DNA of 21,462 nt from JAGQTE01 sp964648005 (GTDB lineage: Bacteria; Actinomycetota; Acidimicrobiia; Acidimicrobiales; Acidimicrobilacustridaceae), in assembly GCA_964648005.1 (NCBI GenBank), contig CAZYKR010000040.1, positions 1 through 21,462 on the forward strand. Direction: 5' to 3'. Both the position numbers and the translations under genes were made by a program. Position 1 is the first letter of the stretch; each line of letters begins with the position of its first letter. The notes below the pieces were generated by a model. That model searched no databases. It was not told the DNA's origin and was given only the letters and a program-made list of their open reading frames with translations. Shown piece after piece: positions 1 through 7,664 of this stretch.

Positions 1-1314
1 CGCCGTGGCCTGGCCGACGATGCCGAGGTCCACGGCGGCGAACGGCTTCGGTGCGGTCGTCGGTGGCGTGGGCGTCGTGGTGGTCGGCGTCGTAATGGGC
101 GGTGGCGTGGTCGGCGTCGGGGTCTGCGGCGTGGGACCCAGCGCCGAGGGGGCGGCGGTGGTCGGGGGCGCAGTGGGTCGGGTGCCGATGGTTCCCGCGT
201 CGTCGCCGGTGTCTGACGTGGGTGAGGCGTCGGTGGACGTACCGGCGGTCGCCGGCGTCGGTCCGGTCTCGGCGGTGGTCTCGGCGACGGTGGTGGCGCT
301 CGCTGCTCCGGTCGCTGCGGCGTCCCCGGTGTCGGCACGCCCCACGGTGTCGTCGATGGAGGTGGTCGGGCCGGCGGAGGCGGCCTCGGGCTGATCGAGT
401 TGGGTGGCGATGACGGCGACGAGCACGACGGTCGCCACGGCACCAGCTCCGACGAGCGTCGTCACGCGGCGGACCGGCACCGTCCCCGGCACGGGCGCCG
501 TCGTGGACGCAGGGCGGGCCGACCCGGGCGTCGCTGCGCACGCGGTCTCGGGAGCTGCGCGATGGAGGCGGCGAAGGTGCCAGGCGGCGGGGAGCAGGAC
601 GAGCAGTCCGCGCCGGTGGCGGCGCAGGTCTGCCAGGTCGGCGAGCACCTCGGCGCACGGTGGGCAGGCGGCGGCATGGGCGTCGGCACGGGCGACGTCG
701 TCGGCGCTGGTGTTGCGGCGCGACGAGCCGGCGAGACGGCCCAGGGTGTCGCGGCAGTCCACGGGAGCGTCGGGTCCGAGGTGGGCGAGGATGTAGGCGC
801 GGCGTAGGCCGCGTCGGGCGCGCAGGGCGGCGGCGGCCATCGTGTTGGCGGACGAGCCGTGGACGACGGCGAGCTCGGCGGGGGAGCGGCCCTCCACCTC
901 GGCGAGCCACAGCAGGTCGCGCTGCGCCGCTGGCAGCTCGCCGAGCGCCCGCCGGATGGTGTCGGCCTCCACCGGGTCGAGGGGCGAGGCCTCGACCGGG
1001 GTGTCGGGCACGTCGTCCGGGCTGGTGTGGCGCGCCTCGGCGGTGCGGCGCCACGCCTGATGCCGGACGGCGGTCGTGAGGTACGGGCCGAAGGCCTCGG
1101 TGGGGCCGTTGCCGCGGCGGATGGCGGCGAGGACGGCCTCGGCGGCGCCAGCGAGCGCGTCGTCGGCGTCGGCGGGGGTGCGGGTGACGCGGGTGGCGAC
1201 CCTGCGGGCCTCATCGAGATGGCGCTCGAACAGGACGGCGATGGCGTCGTCGTCGCCGTCACGGGCGGCGGCGAGCAGCGATCGCTCGGCGAGGTCCTCG
1301 GACGTCGTGGCCAC
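1..1314 (-). CDS. ECF sigma factor fused to a zinc-binding anti-sigma domain and membrane anchor (3' end outside window)
   Basis: The 438 visible residues run off the left edge with no stop. Residues about 15-90 read as sigma region 2 (LLAAARDGDDDAIAVLFERH, then PYLTTAVRHQAWRR). Residues about 119-172 read as region 4 (RRALGELPAAQRDLLWL, then a helix-turn-helix SPAELAVVHGSSANTMAAAA). Region 4 is followed by the H-x3-C-x2-C zinc signature of ZAS anti-sigma factors (His213, Cys217, Cys220). A single membrane segment lies at about 284-306, followed by a Pro/Thr/Ala-rich tail of more than 130 residues that should be outside the cell. Sigma and anti-sigma modules thus sit on one membrane-bound chain instead of two genes. 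The GTG start (VATTSEDLAERS) was chosen because sigma homology begins soon after it; no clear ribosome site precedes it. Actinobacterial ECF groups with such C-terminal extensions are known (ECF52-like, from memory). The ligand or signal is unknown. Confidence 0.8.
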   Translation of the reverse strand, partial: MATTSEDLAERSLLAAARDGDDDAIAVLFERHLDEARRVATRVTRTPADADDALAGAAEAVLAAIRRGNGPTEAFGPYLTTAVRHQAWRRTAEARHTSPDDVPDTPVEASPLDPVEADTIRRALGELPAAQRDLLWLAEVEGRSPAELAVVHGSSANTMAAAALRARRGLRRAYILAHLGPDAPVDCRDTLGRLAGSSRRNTSADDVARADAHAAACPPCAEVLADLADLRRHRRGLLVLLPAAWHLRRLHRAAPETACAATPGSARPASTTAPVPGTVPVRRVTTLVGAGAVATVVLVAVIATQLDQPEAASAGPTTSIDDTVGRADTGDAAATGAASATTVAETTAETGPTPATAGTSTDASPTSDTGDDAGTIGTRPTAPPTTAAPSALGPTPQTPTPTTPPPITTPTTTTPTPPTTAPKPFAAVDLGIVGQATA

Positions 1315-1442
1315 GGCGAGACAACCTACGGTTCGATGCCGGCCTTGCCATCGGCCGCACGGCCCATTCTGCGCCGCCGCACCGTTGCGGGTGGCACCTG
1401 CCCGTTACTGACCCGAACCGGCCTCCGCCGGACCCAACCTGT

Positions 1443-1490
1443 GACGAGTGGCCGTTCGTCATCGCCTATGAGCAGCATCGACCACTCGTC
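1443..1490. repeat. Inverted repeat, GACGAGTGGCCG family, copy A
   Basis: The left arm GACGAGTGGCCG (1443-1454) and right arm CGACCACTCGTC (1479-1490) pair with a single mismatch around a 24-base spacer. The same two arms, with the same mismatch, recur at 3662-3710. The element lies between the ECF gene and the small minus-strand gene ending at 1585. The interval 1315-1584 otherwise shows no gene. Confidence 0.7.
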
Positions 1491-1584
1491 GGCGGCGTGA
1501 TCGCCGGGTGCAGCGGGGGTGATCTCCATTTTGGGAGGACACGACGGTGAAGGAGGGCGACCCGCTCCGGCGGGTGCGTCAGCT

Positions 1585-2040
1585 TCACCAGATGGGTGGG
1601 GAGCGCGTGCCGTCGAGGTCCTCGGTGCCGATGGTGCGGTCGGCCAGGTCGTCGAGCCAGACATGGCTCGGCAGCACCTCGAGGGCGATCTCGACCGTGA
1701 CGGCGTCGGGGCTGGGTACGTCCACGACGATGTCCGCTGTGCCGGCGCACCACACCGCCGTGCCGCCTTGCTTGCCGACGGCCTTGCGTTCGGCACGGGT
1801 CGGCTCGCGGCGGCGATCGGCGATCGGGCTCGGATGCGCGGCCGTCGGGTCGGCGGCAGAGATCGGACAGCTCGGCGGTCCCGGGTTCGGCCCGAGCACC
1901 TCGACGCCGTCGAGGGCGAAGGCCGTCTCGAGTGGCTCGGGGAACAGGTCGGTCGGCCGGTGGGTGGCGACGTCGGACGGCGTCAGCCCGGCGAAGAAGT
2001 CGCCGTCGGTGAAGGTGCAGCGCACCAGGTAGCAAGCCAT
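1585..2040 (-). CDS. Hypothetical protein (151 aa)
   Basis: I do not recognise this family. The ATG at 2040 is preceded by a purine-rich AAAGGTGGGGG that can act as a ribosome binding site; an in-frame GTG-type extension up to 2088 would run into a palindromic repeat and looks noncoding. The product begins MACYLVRCTFTDGDFFAGLT and ends RSPPIW. It has no signal peptide or membrane segment, contains a Pro/Ala-rich middle (residues about 50-75), and has a predicted beta-rich second half (GTAVWCAGTADIVVDVPSP). The amino acid mix is ordinary, whereas overlapping frames are dominated by Arg/Pro/Ser, which favours this frame. It lies downstream of, and in the same direction as, the gene at 2309-2851, separated by 268 bp holding repeats, so co-transcription is doubtful. 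Confidence 0.55.
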   Translation of the reverse strand: MACYLVRCTFTDGDFFAGLTPSDVATHRPTDLFPEPLETAFALDGVEVLGPNPGPPSCPISAADPTAAHPSPIADRRREPTRAERKAVGKQGGTAVWCAGTADIVVDVPSPDAVTVEIALEVLPSHVWLDDLADRTIGTEDLDGTRSPPIW

Positions 2041-2049
2041 CCCCCACCT

Positions 2050-2088
2050 TTGCGCGTCTGCACGCGCCCGGCGCGTACAAGCGCGCAA
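2050..2088. repeat. Palindrome, TGCGCGC/GCGCGCA family
   Basis: The left arm reads TTGCGCGTCTGCACGCGC and the right arm GCGCGTACAAGCGCGCAA. They pair over 18 positions with three mismatches, all C/T differences that allow G-U wobble in RNA. The right arm is almost identical to the arms at 13106-13243. The element ends about ten bases before the start codon of the 1585-2040 gene and touches its ribosome-binding region. Confidence 0.7.
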
Positions 2089-2141
2089 TCCTTTGGCGGC
2101 TCCGCCAGCCAGGCGTCGAGCGGAGCGCCGGTCGCGTCTGC

Positions 2142-2160
2142 GACGAGTGGCCGTTGGTCA
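2142..2160. repeat. Half-site of the GACGAGTGGCCG repeat
   Basis: GACGAGTGGCCGTTGGTCA matches copy A at 1443 (GACGAGTGGCCGTTCGTCA) in 18 of 19 positions, but no matching right arm is visible within the next 60 bases. It sits in the 268-bp gap 2041-2308, which otherwise holds only the palindrome at 2050-2088. Confidence 0.5.
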
Positions 2161-2308
2161 GCCCCATCCGACATCACATCGGCCGCCGTTCGTCAACCAG
2201 CGCACATCCGTCGGCATTCATCCCATCACGACGCATGAACGGCGGCGACGGGTGACACGCGCAACCGTGGACAGGGTTGACAGACGCACCAGCGGAGTGC
2301 GGCGGTAT

Positions 2309-2851
2309 TCAGTACGGCGGGATGATCTCCGAGCCGTAGGTCACGACGAATCCGTCGCCCTCGCGGCGATAGGGGACGCCGTAGGTGTCGAGCAGTTGGC
2401 GGTACATCGGGGCCAGCTCTCGGCTGGTGAAGCGCAGCGTGGCGTGGCCCGCCTTCACGTCGACGCGGCCGAGCGACACGGGAACGACGGAGCGCACGGT
2501 CGGGTGGGGGATGTTGAGGAAGCGTTGCTTGCGGAGCGCGACGCCCTCGCACAGGTCCATGCTCGTGTCGCCTTGCGCCGAGATCACGGCGTCGAGCTCG
2601 TTGATCCATGGCACGTCGATCGGCAGTGCCGACATCGCGCCCTCGGCGACGCCGGCTGCGAAGCCGGCGGCAGTGCTGGTGGACCCGGCCAGGCCCAACG
2701 CCATCGCGCCTCCCAACTGCCCGAGTATCGCCCGGCGGCTGTGCGCGAGGAAGATCAGCCGGTGGGTCGTCAGGGCCGCACGACCATCGTCCCGCCCCTG
2801 CTTGACATCCTGTACCCACAGCAACTGTTCGCCACGCGGCGACACGCGCAC
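2309..2851 (-). CDS. Conserved hypothetical protein, possible PH/GRAM-like domain
   Basis: The 180-residue product starts MRVSPRGEQLLWVQDVKQGR and continues with GRAALTTHRLIFLAHSRR. This strand-turn-strand pattern (gEqllw...l..T..RLiF) is typical of bacterial PH-like and GRAM domains. A Gly/Ala-rich hydrophobic stretch (residues about 44-72) could be a membrane or hairpin segment. A second beta-rich half (FLNIPHPTVRSVVPVSLGRVDVK, then ATLRFTSRELAPMYRQLLDTYG) fits the end of such a fold. The start is GTG at 2851; a second GTG at 2845 is equally possible, and neither has a strong ribosome site. It is divergent from the DUF429 gene, 67 bp away. The cellular role is unknown; the PH-like call is by pattern only. 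Confidence 0.6.
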   Translation of the reverse strand: MRVSPRGEQLLWVQDVKQGRDDGRAALTTHRLIFLAHSRRAILGQLGGAMALGLAGSTSTAAGFAAGVAEGAMSALPIDVPWINELDAVISAQGDTSMDLCEGVALRKQRFLNIPHPTVRSVVPVSLGRVDVKAGHATLRFTSRELAPMYRQLLDTYGVPYRREGDGFVVTYGSEIIPPY

Positions 2852-2918
2852 CCCTGTTCAACGGCCTTGCACAGCGCATCCTCGCGCCCCGAGGTCGACA
2901 CGCGCTAGGCATCTCGCC

Positions 2919-3605
2919 ATGACCGAGGTGGACGGCGTGCGGGCGTTGGGCATCGACGCCGCCGGCAAGCACGGCTGGCTCGGCGTGCTCGTCGACGGCG
3001 ATGGGTTCGTGGACGCGAGGCTCGGCACGCTGGCCGATCTGACGGCCTGGGCGAGCGACGTGGCGGCCATCGGCATCGACATCCCCATCGGGGCGGTCGG
3101 CGGCGGTGCTCGTCGCGCCGACGTGGAGGCGCGCCGCTTCATCGGGGTACGGGCCTCGAGCGTGTTCCCTGCGCCTCCGGCGGAGGTGCGCGACGTCGTA
3201 ACGTACGACGAGGCCAACGCCCTGCTGGTGTCCCTCGGCGCACCGAAGCTGTCACGGCAAGCCTGGGCCCTCGTGCCGCGCATCTCCGAGGCCGACGCCC
3301 TGGCCCGAGCCAACGCCCGGGTCTACGAGGTCCACCCGGAGGTGTCGTTCCGCCAGTTGCACGGCGCCCCGGTGCCGTGGTCGAAGAAGTCGTGGAACGG
3401 CCTGCACTTGCGCCACCGCCTGCTCGCGGAGGCCGGCATCGTCGTGCCGACCGACGTACCTGAGATCGCCGGCGTCGTCAGCGACGACGTGGTCGATGCC
3501 GCCGTCGCCGCCTGGTCGGCCCGCCGCATCGCCGCCGGCACCGCCCGCACCTTCCCCGACCCACCCGAACGCCACGACGACCGCTCCATCGCCATCTGGT
3601 GCTGA
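2919..3605 (+). CDS. DUF429 family protein, predicted RNase H-like nuclease
   Basis: The 228-residue product has the DUF429 hallmarks in order: an N-terminal strand with an acidic residue (ALGIDAAGKHGWLGVLVD), the second acidic strand IGIDIPIG, the RR.D.EAR...G.RASSVFPAPP segment, the Q.W...PRI.E.D segment, EVHPEVSF, then SKKSWNGLHLRHRLL and a final DDVVDAAVAAWSARR. This matches the RNase H-fold pattern of spaced carboxylates. The substrate of this family is not established as far as I know. The ATG at 2919 fits the family's usual short N terminus; an open frame continues upstream to 2385 but its translation is Arg/Ser-rich and overlaps the minus-strand gene. No Shine-Dalgarno sequence is visible, so a leaderless message is possible. 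Confidence 0.85.
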   Translation: MTEVDGVRALGIDAAGKHGWLGVLVDGDGFVDARLGTLADLTAWASDVAAIGIDIPIGAVGGGARRADVEARRFIGVRASSVFPAPPAEVRDVVTYDEANALLVSLGAPKLSRQAWALVPRISEADALARANARVYEVHPEVSFRQLHGAPVPWSKKSWNGLHLRHRLLAEAGIVVPTDVPEIAGVVSDDVVDAAVAAWSARRIAAGTARTFPDPPERHDDRSIAIWC

Positions 3606-3661
3606 GCGGGCGCGAGGCGGCGGCGGTCGCGGGCCGACGCAGGCGCACCGGTGATGCCATC

Positions 3662-3710
3662 GACGAGTGGCCGACTGTGCGTCGCAAGGGATGCAGGACG
3701 ACCACTCGTC
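3662..3710. repeat. Inverted repeat, GACGAGTGGCCG family, copy B
   Basis: Arms GACGAGTGGCCG (3662-3673) and CGACCACTCGTC (3699-3710) flank a 25-base spacer. Arms and mismatch are identical to copy A, but the spacer sequence differs. It begins 57 bases after the DUF429 stop codon and lies upstream of the patatin operon. Confidence 0.7.
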
Positions 3711-3735
3711 CGACGCGGGGCTCAGCGACGTGACC

Positions 3736-3741
3736 TACGAT
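3736..3741 (+). promoter_or_regulatory. Possible -10 element for the patatin operon
   Basis: TACGAT, about 65 bases before the start of the patatin-like gene, resembles an actinobacterial -10 hexamer (TANNNT). No convincing -35 lies 16-19 bases upstream, so this is only a candidate. Confidence 0.25.
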
Positions 3742-3794
3742 TGCCAGGACCGCTGTGGGGCGGTCAACGACGGCGATGACCGTCGCGGGTGGAC

Positions 3795-3801
3795 AAGGGA
3801 G
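3795..3801 (+). promoter_or_regulatory. Ribosome binding site deciding the patatin start
   Basis: AAGGGAG ends five bases before the GTG at 3807. That spacing is right for 3807 and too close for the in-frame GTG at 3801. The GTG at 3789 lies upstream of it and has no such site. Confidence 0.55.
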
Positions 3802-3806
3802 TGGGA

Positions 3807-6800
3807 GTGGGTGAGCAGGTTCCTCTGCGCGAGGTGCGCGTGGCCGCCGCGTTCAGTGGCGGTGTCAGCTTGGCGGTGTGGATGGGTGGGGCGGCGACCG
3901 AGCTCCAAGCGTTCGCCCGGGCCGGTGGCGATTCGACATCGTTGTACGGCGCGCTCTTGCGGGTGACGATGTCGACGCCCGTGGTCGACGTGCTGGCCGG
4001 CACCTCGGCAGGGGGTATCAACGGCTCGGCGCTGGCGCTGGCGCTCGCCAACGGTGGCGACGTGTCGGTGCTGCGCGACGTGTGGGTTGACGACGGCGAC
4101 CTCGAGCAGCTCATCCGCGACCCGTCCGACGCCAACCCGCCATCGATCCTCAAGGGCGATGAGCACCTGGCGAAGCGGCTGGTCGCAGGGCTCCAGCGCG
4201 TGATCGACAGCGCCCCACCGGAGGCGACCAGCGCGAACCAGCCTGCCGATGGGCGACGCCGAGACGGCGCGGTGCTCGACACAGCGCAGCGGTTACGGCT
4301 GACCGTGACAACGACGCTGTTGGCACCGAACAGCCGCCGGTACCGAGATGCCCTCGGTCGCGAGCTCAGCGCCGAGGTGTTCCTGGGCCTGATGCGGTTC
4401 GGTCCGTCTGAGCTCGACGCCGACAACGATGCGTCGGCCGTGATCCGGCGACTCGCGGTGGCGGCTCGGGCGAGCGCCAGCTACCCGGGCGGCTTCGAGC
4501 CGGCGAGCGTGCCCGTGGGGGCGACGTTTCCGAACGAGTGGCACGGGGGCGTGGACCTGGCCGGCATCGCCGACTGGCCCGGGTCGACGTGGGCGCTCGA
4601 CGGCGGCCTGCTCCTCAACGATCCCCTCGAACCGGTGCTCCGCGATGTGACCGATCAGCCGGCGAACACGCTCGTGCGACGGTTCGTGTTGCAGATCACG
4701 CCCGACGCTGAGGTGCCTGCGGTCGTGTCGCGCGGCGCCGCACCCTCGCTGACCACGGTGCTCGCCAAGACCCTGACGATCCCAAGGGAGCGGCACCTGG
4801 CCGCCGAGCTCGACCGGGTTGCCCGGCACAACACCGAGGTGCGCGCCTTCCAAGCCCGACGATCTGCGGTGGCCCGCCGGGGCGCCATCGACGTCGGGGA
4901 GGCAGACGCGGCGTGGCATGCCCTGTGCCTCCAGTTGGCGGCGGCCATCCTGAGCGATCCCGACACTCCGGTGGCGGGTAGCCCGGTCCTCGCCGCGCTC
5001 GCAGCCGAACGGCCCGGCATCGAGGCGCTCGCCACGGCGATCGACACCCACACCGGGCCTGATCGTTGGGTTCCGACGGTCATCCGTCATGCTGCCTTCG
5101 CCGCGCTCGACGGGATCCGTGACGACATCGATCGCACACTTGCGCCACCGACGGCCGAACCGGTCAACGCCACCGTCGATGTCGAGGCCGCCATGGGATT
5201 GCGCCAGCAGCTCGGCGAGCTCCTGCGCGTCAGCACGTTGCTCGAGGCGAACTGGCAGCGGGCGTGGATCCGAGGGGTACGGCAGTCGATGGAGCAAGGC
5301 GGTCAGCTGTCCGCCGCGCGGCCGGTCTTCACCGCATCGTCCGGGGAGCTGTGGCTGTCGGCCGACGACTTCGACCAGGCGCGTGTCGACGCTGCCGATG
5401 TGGTGCGCGATCGCGTCGCCGACTACCTCGGGGGCGGAGGTGCTGACGAGGTCTTGCGGCGGGCGATCCTCATGGCGTCGATCGGCGGACCGCCGAACAG
5501 CCTGCCGATCGAGCTCGTCCAGGTCACCGCCAACGCTTGGACCACGGTCGGGCAGGAGGGACTCGCCCAGTTCACCGCCAGCGACGCCTCCGTCGTGTCG
5601 AACGCCAAGGCCAAGCTCCGCGGCTTCGAGTTCATGCACTTCTCCGCCTTCGCCAAGCGGTCGTGGCGTGCCAACGACTGGATGTGGGGGCGGCTCGACA
5701 TGTCGTGGCACCTGTGCGCGATGTTGCTCGACCTCGACCGGTTGCGCGGCGTGCACGGCGAGTCGTGGCGAGATCAGCTGGTGACGGCGCTCGGCACCCT
5801 CGCTCAGGGCCATGAGCACCCGCTCCCCGAGCCCGTGAAGCGGGAGATCGAGAAGGCGGAAAGGCAGGAGGACCTGTCGCTCACCCTGCGTTGGTTGGCG
5901 ATGGTCCGGCAACGGCAGGTGCTTCGTGCCGAGCTCCCGGCGGTGGCCGAGGCCATCCGCGAGGACCGCAACGCCGGTTCGCAGAACGACCCCGCGGATG
6001 CCTTCGCCGGTCTGGTGCCGACCGACGGGCCGCCGTGGGACCCCGCCGACGAACAGCTCGGGGCTGCCGTCGCCGCCTACCGGGTGCACCACGAGACGCT
6101 GGCGGATGAGCTGAATCAGCCGCTGGGCCTCGCCAACGCCACCCAGCTCGGCGCCGTGGCCGTGGCGGCGGTGTCGTCGAAGCGATCGGAGCTTCCCGCA
6201 GCGTTGCGTGGTGCGGTGGCCAGCATGCGTGGCATCACGCTCGTGCTGGCCCGGATCGCCAAGGGACTGCAACGCAACCGAACCCTCAGCCTCTGGATCG
6301 TCGGGGTCGCGACCGCGCTGGCCGTGGCAGCGATCCTGGTGGATCGCTACACCCGCTACGGCACCGAGCAGAGCCTGACGCCGCTCGTGGCGCTGCCGAT
6401 CGCCGTTGGCGCCTATGTCGCGGCGAAGGCGTGGCACAAGACCGTCGGCGCCGTGGTGGTGGCCCTGGTGGCGTTCGCCGCGTCGCTGGTGATCGTGAGC
6501 GACGAGGTGCGGGGCTGGGTGATCCTCGGGGTTACAGCGTCAGCGACCGTTGTGTTGCTTGTCGCGTTCGTCCGGGTGGCGAGTGGTGCGCCTCCGGGAC
6601 GAAGCACAACGGACACGTCGGGCGACGCGAGCGTCTCGCTGACCAGGGGGATCGTCGCCTGGTCGCTGCTGCTGCTCGCTGCCGTGGTCGGACTGGGTTG
6701 GGTGCTCCTCAACGTCCTGTTCGGCGGGCCAGAGGTGACGGTGGATGGCGAGGCCCATCGGTGTCCTGTCTTCGGTGGCGACGCGACCGATGCCGTCGCC

Positions 6801-7664
6801 GCAGCGTGCGCGCCGTATGTCGAGTACCTCCGGTTCGGACTCGTCGCCGTCGGACTCGCCGTCGTCGCCGTAGCGCTCGCCGCCCTCACGCTGCGCGCTG
6901 CTGCTGCGGGTACTGGGACTGGCGCGCGTCGGTGGGTGGCGCCGCCGGTGCGCAACTGGGCGCATCAAGGAGGGGCGTTCGAACAAGTGATGCCAAACAC
7001 GATCGACGCCTTCGATCGTTCGGCGACCATCGCGCCGGAGGTTGGCGTTCGTCTGTCTCTGGAGTGCGACGCGCGCACGACAGCCGACCGGAAGGCGGTC
7101 GTCCACCACAACCGATCGACGACTCGCGGCACGCGCATCCGCAAGGTGACTCGCGCCGAGCTGCGCGCCAGTGACTCGGACGTGCCCGATCTTGCCGATG
7201 TGCTCGAGCGCTATGCCGACCACGAGTTCACGATCGAGATCAAGCGGAGTCGCGGGGCAGGTCGTGTCGTTGGATCGATCGTCGCAAGCCTCTCCGATGA
7301 ACGTCGGGCACAGTTGATCGTTACAGCCCGGTACCCCCACACGCTCTGGGCGTTTCGCCGTGGCGCGCCCGGCGTCGCTACGGCGCCAGGCGACCTCGGC
7401 GCGGTGTGGTTCCTCGTGCGGAGCAAGCTGCGGATGGCACCGCGCCGATCGCGTCACGCAGCGCTCCAGGTGCCGACGAGGCGGTTCGGGATCACGATCG
7501 TGACGTCTCGCTTGATTGCCGACGCCCACCGGGCCGGGCTCGCGGTGCATCCGTGGACGATCAACGAACCGGACGAGATGCGTCGCCTGCTCGAGCTCGG
7601 CGTCGACGGCGTCTTCACCGATCGGCCGGAACTGTTCCCTGCGCCGAATGCGGGGATCTCGTGA
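3807..7664 (+). CDS. Patatin-like phospholipase with six membrane segments and a C-terminal GDPD-like domain
   Basis: The product has 1285 residues. The N terminus is a patatin domain: an oxyanion loop (FSGGVSLAVWMGG), nucleophile GTSAGG (Ser67), and the partner acid in ALDGGLLLND (Asp265), giving a complete Ser-Asp dyad for acyl-ester hydrolysis. The motif HFSAFAKRSWRANDWMWGRLD and general layout match actinobacterial patatin-like proteins of the TIGR03607/DUF3376 type (from memory). Hydrophobic segments follow at about 826-848, 857-878, 882-902, 905-925, 946-972 and 1008-1030. Residues about 1045-1285 read as a glycerophosphodiester phosphodiesterase barrel (WAHQGG, PNTIDAFDRS, LECDARTTADRKAVVHH, FTIEIK, GVDGVFTDRPEL). 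Several usual GDPD residues differ (HQG for HRG, MPNT for PENT, HN for HD). An enzyme acting on membrane phospholipids is likely. The following gene overlaps its stop codon. The start could instead be GTG at 3789. Confidence 0.85.
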   Translation: MGEQVPLREVRVAAAFSGGVSLAVWMGGAATELQAFARAGGDSTSLYGALLRVTMSTPVVDVLAGTSAGGINGSALALALANGGDVSVLRDVWVDDGDLEQLIRDPSDANPPSILKGDEHLAKRLVAGLQRVIDSAPPEATSANQPADGRRRDGAVLDTAQRLRLTVTTTLLAPNSRRYRDALGRELSAEVFLGLMRFGPSELDADNDASAVIRRLAVAARASASYPGGFEPASVPVGATFPNEWHGGVDLAGIADWPGSTWALDGGLLLNDPLEPVLRDVTDQPANTLVRRFVLQITPDAEVPAVVSRGAAPSLTTVLAKTLTIPRERHLAAELDRVARHNTEVRAFQARRSAVARRGAIDVGEADAAWHALCLQLAAAILSDPDTPVAGSPVLAALAAERPGIEALATAIDTHTGPDRWVPTVIRHAAFAALDGIRDDIDRTLAPPTAEPVNATVDVEAAMGLRQQLGELLRVSTLLEANWQRAWIRGVRQSMEQGGQLSAARPVFTASSGELWLSADDFDQARVDAADVVRDRVADYLGGGGADEVLRRAILMASIGGPPNSLPIELVQVTANAWTTVGQEGLAQFTASDASVVSNAKAKLRGFEFMHFSAFAKRSWRANDWMWGRLDMSWHLCAMLLDLDRLRGVHGESWRDQLVTALGTLAQGHEHPLPEPVKREIEKAERQEDLSLTLRWLAMVRQRQVLRAELPAVAEAIREDRNAGSQNDPADAFAGLVPTDGPPWDPADEQLGAAVAAYRVHHETLADELNQPLGLANATQLGAVAVAAVSSKRSELPAALRGAVASMRGITLVLARIAKGLQRNRTLSLWIVGVATALAVAAILVDRYTRYGTEQSLTPLVALPIAVGAYVAAKAWHKTVGAVVVALVAFAASLVIVSDEVRGWVILGVTASATVVLLVAFVRVASGAPPGRSTTDTSGDASVSLTRGIVAWSLLLLAAVVGLGWVLLNVLFGGPEVTVDGEAHRCPVFGGDATDAVAAACAPYVEYLRFGLVAVGLAVVAVALAALTLRAAAAGTGTGARRWVAPPVRNWAHQGGAFEQVMPNTIDAFDRSATIAPEVGVRLSLECDARTTADRKAVVHHNRSTTRGTRIRKVTRAELRASDSDVPDLADVLERYADHEFTIEIKRSRGAGRVVGSIVASLSDERRAQLIVTARYPHTLWAFRRGAPGVATAPGDLGAVWFLVRSKLRMAPRRSRHAALQVPTRRFGITIVTSRLIADAHRAGLAVHPWTINEPDEMRRLLELGVDGVFTDRPELFPAPNAGIS

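Noticed and set aside
462..1262. A 266-codon minus-strand frame within the ECF gene
   Set aside because: Pro/Ser/Thr-rich out-of-frame translation; the neighbouring frame shows sigma regions 2 and 4 and the zinc motif.
2385..2918. N-terminal extension of the DUF429 gene
   Set aside because: The frame is open, but the translation is Ser/Arg-rich and overlaps the minus-strand gene at 2309-2851; DUF429 homology begins just after the ATG at 2919.
4293..6437. A 714-codon minus-strand frame opposite the patatin-like gene
   Set aside because: Arg/His/Gly-rich without motifs; the opposite strand encodes a well-conserved patatin domain.
7406..7663. N-terminal extension of the TPR-like membrane protein into the patatin gene
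   Set aside because: It would overlap the GDPD-like domain by 86 codons; the ATG at 7664 gives a proper N-terminal membrane segment and a coupled start.
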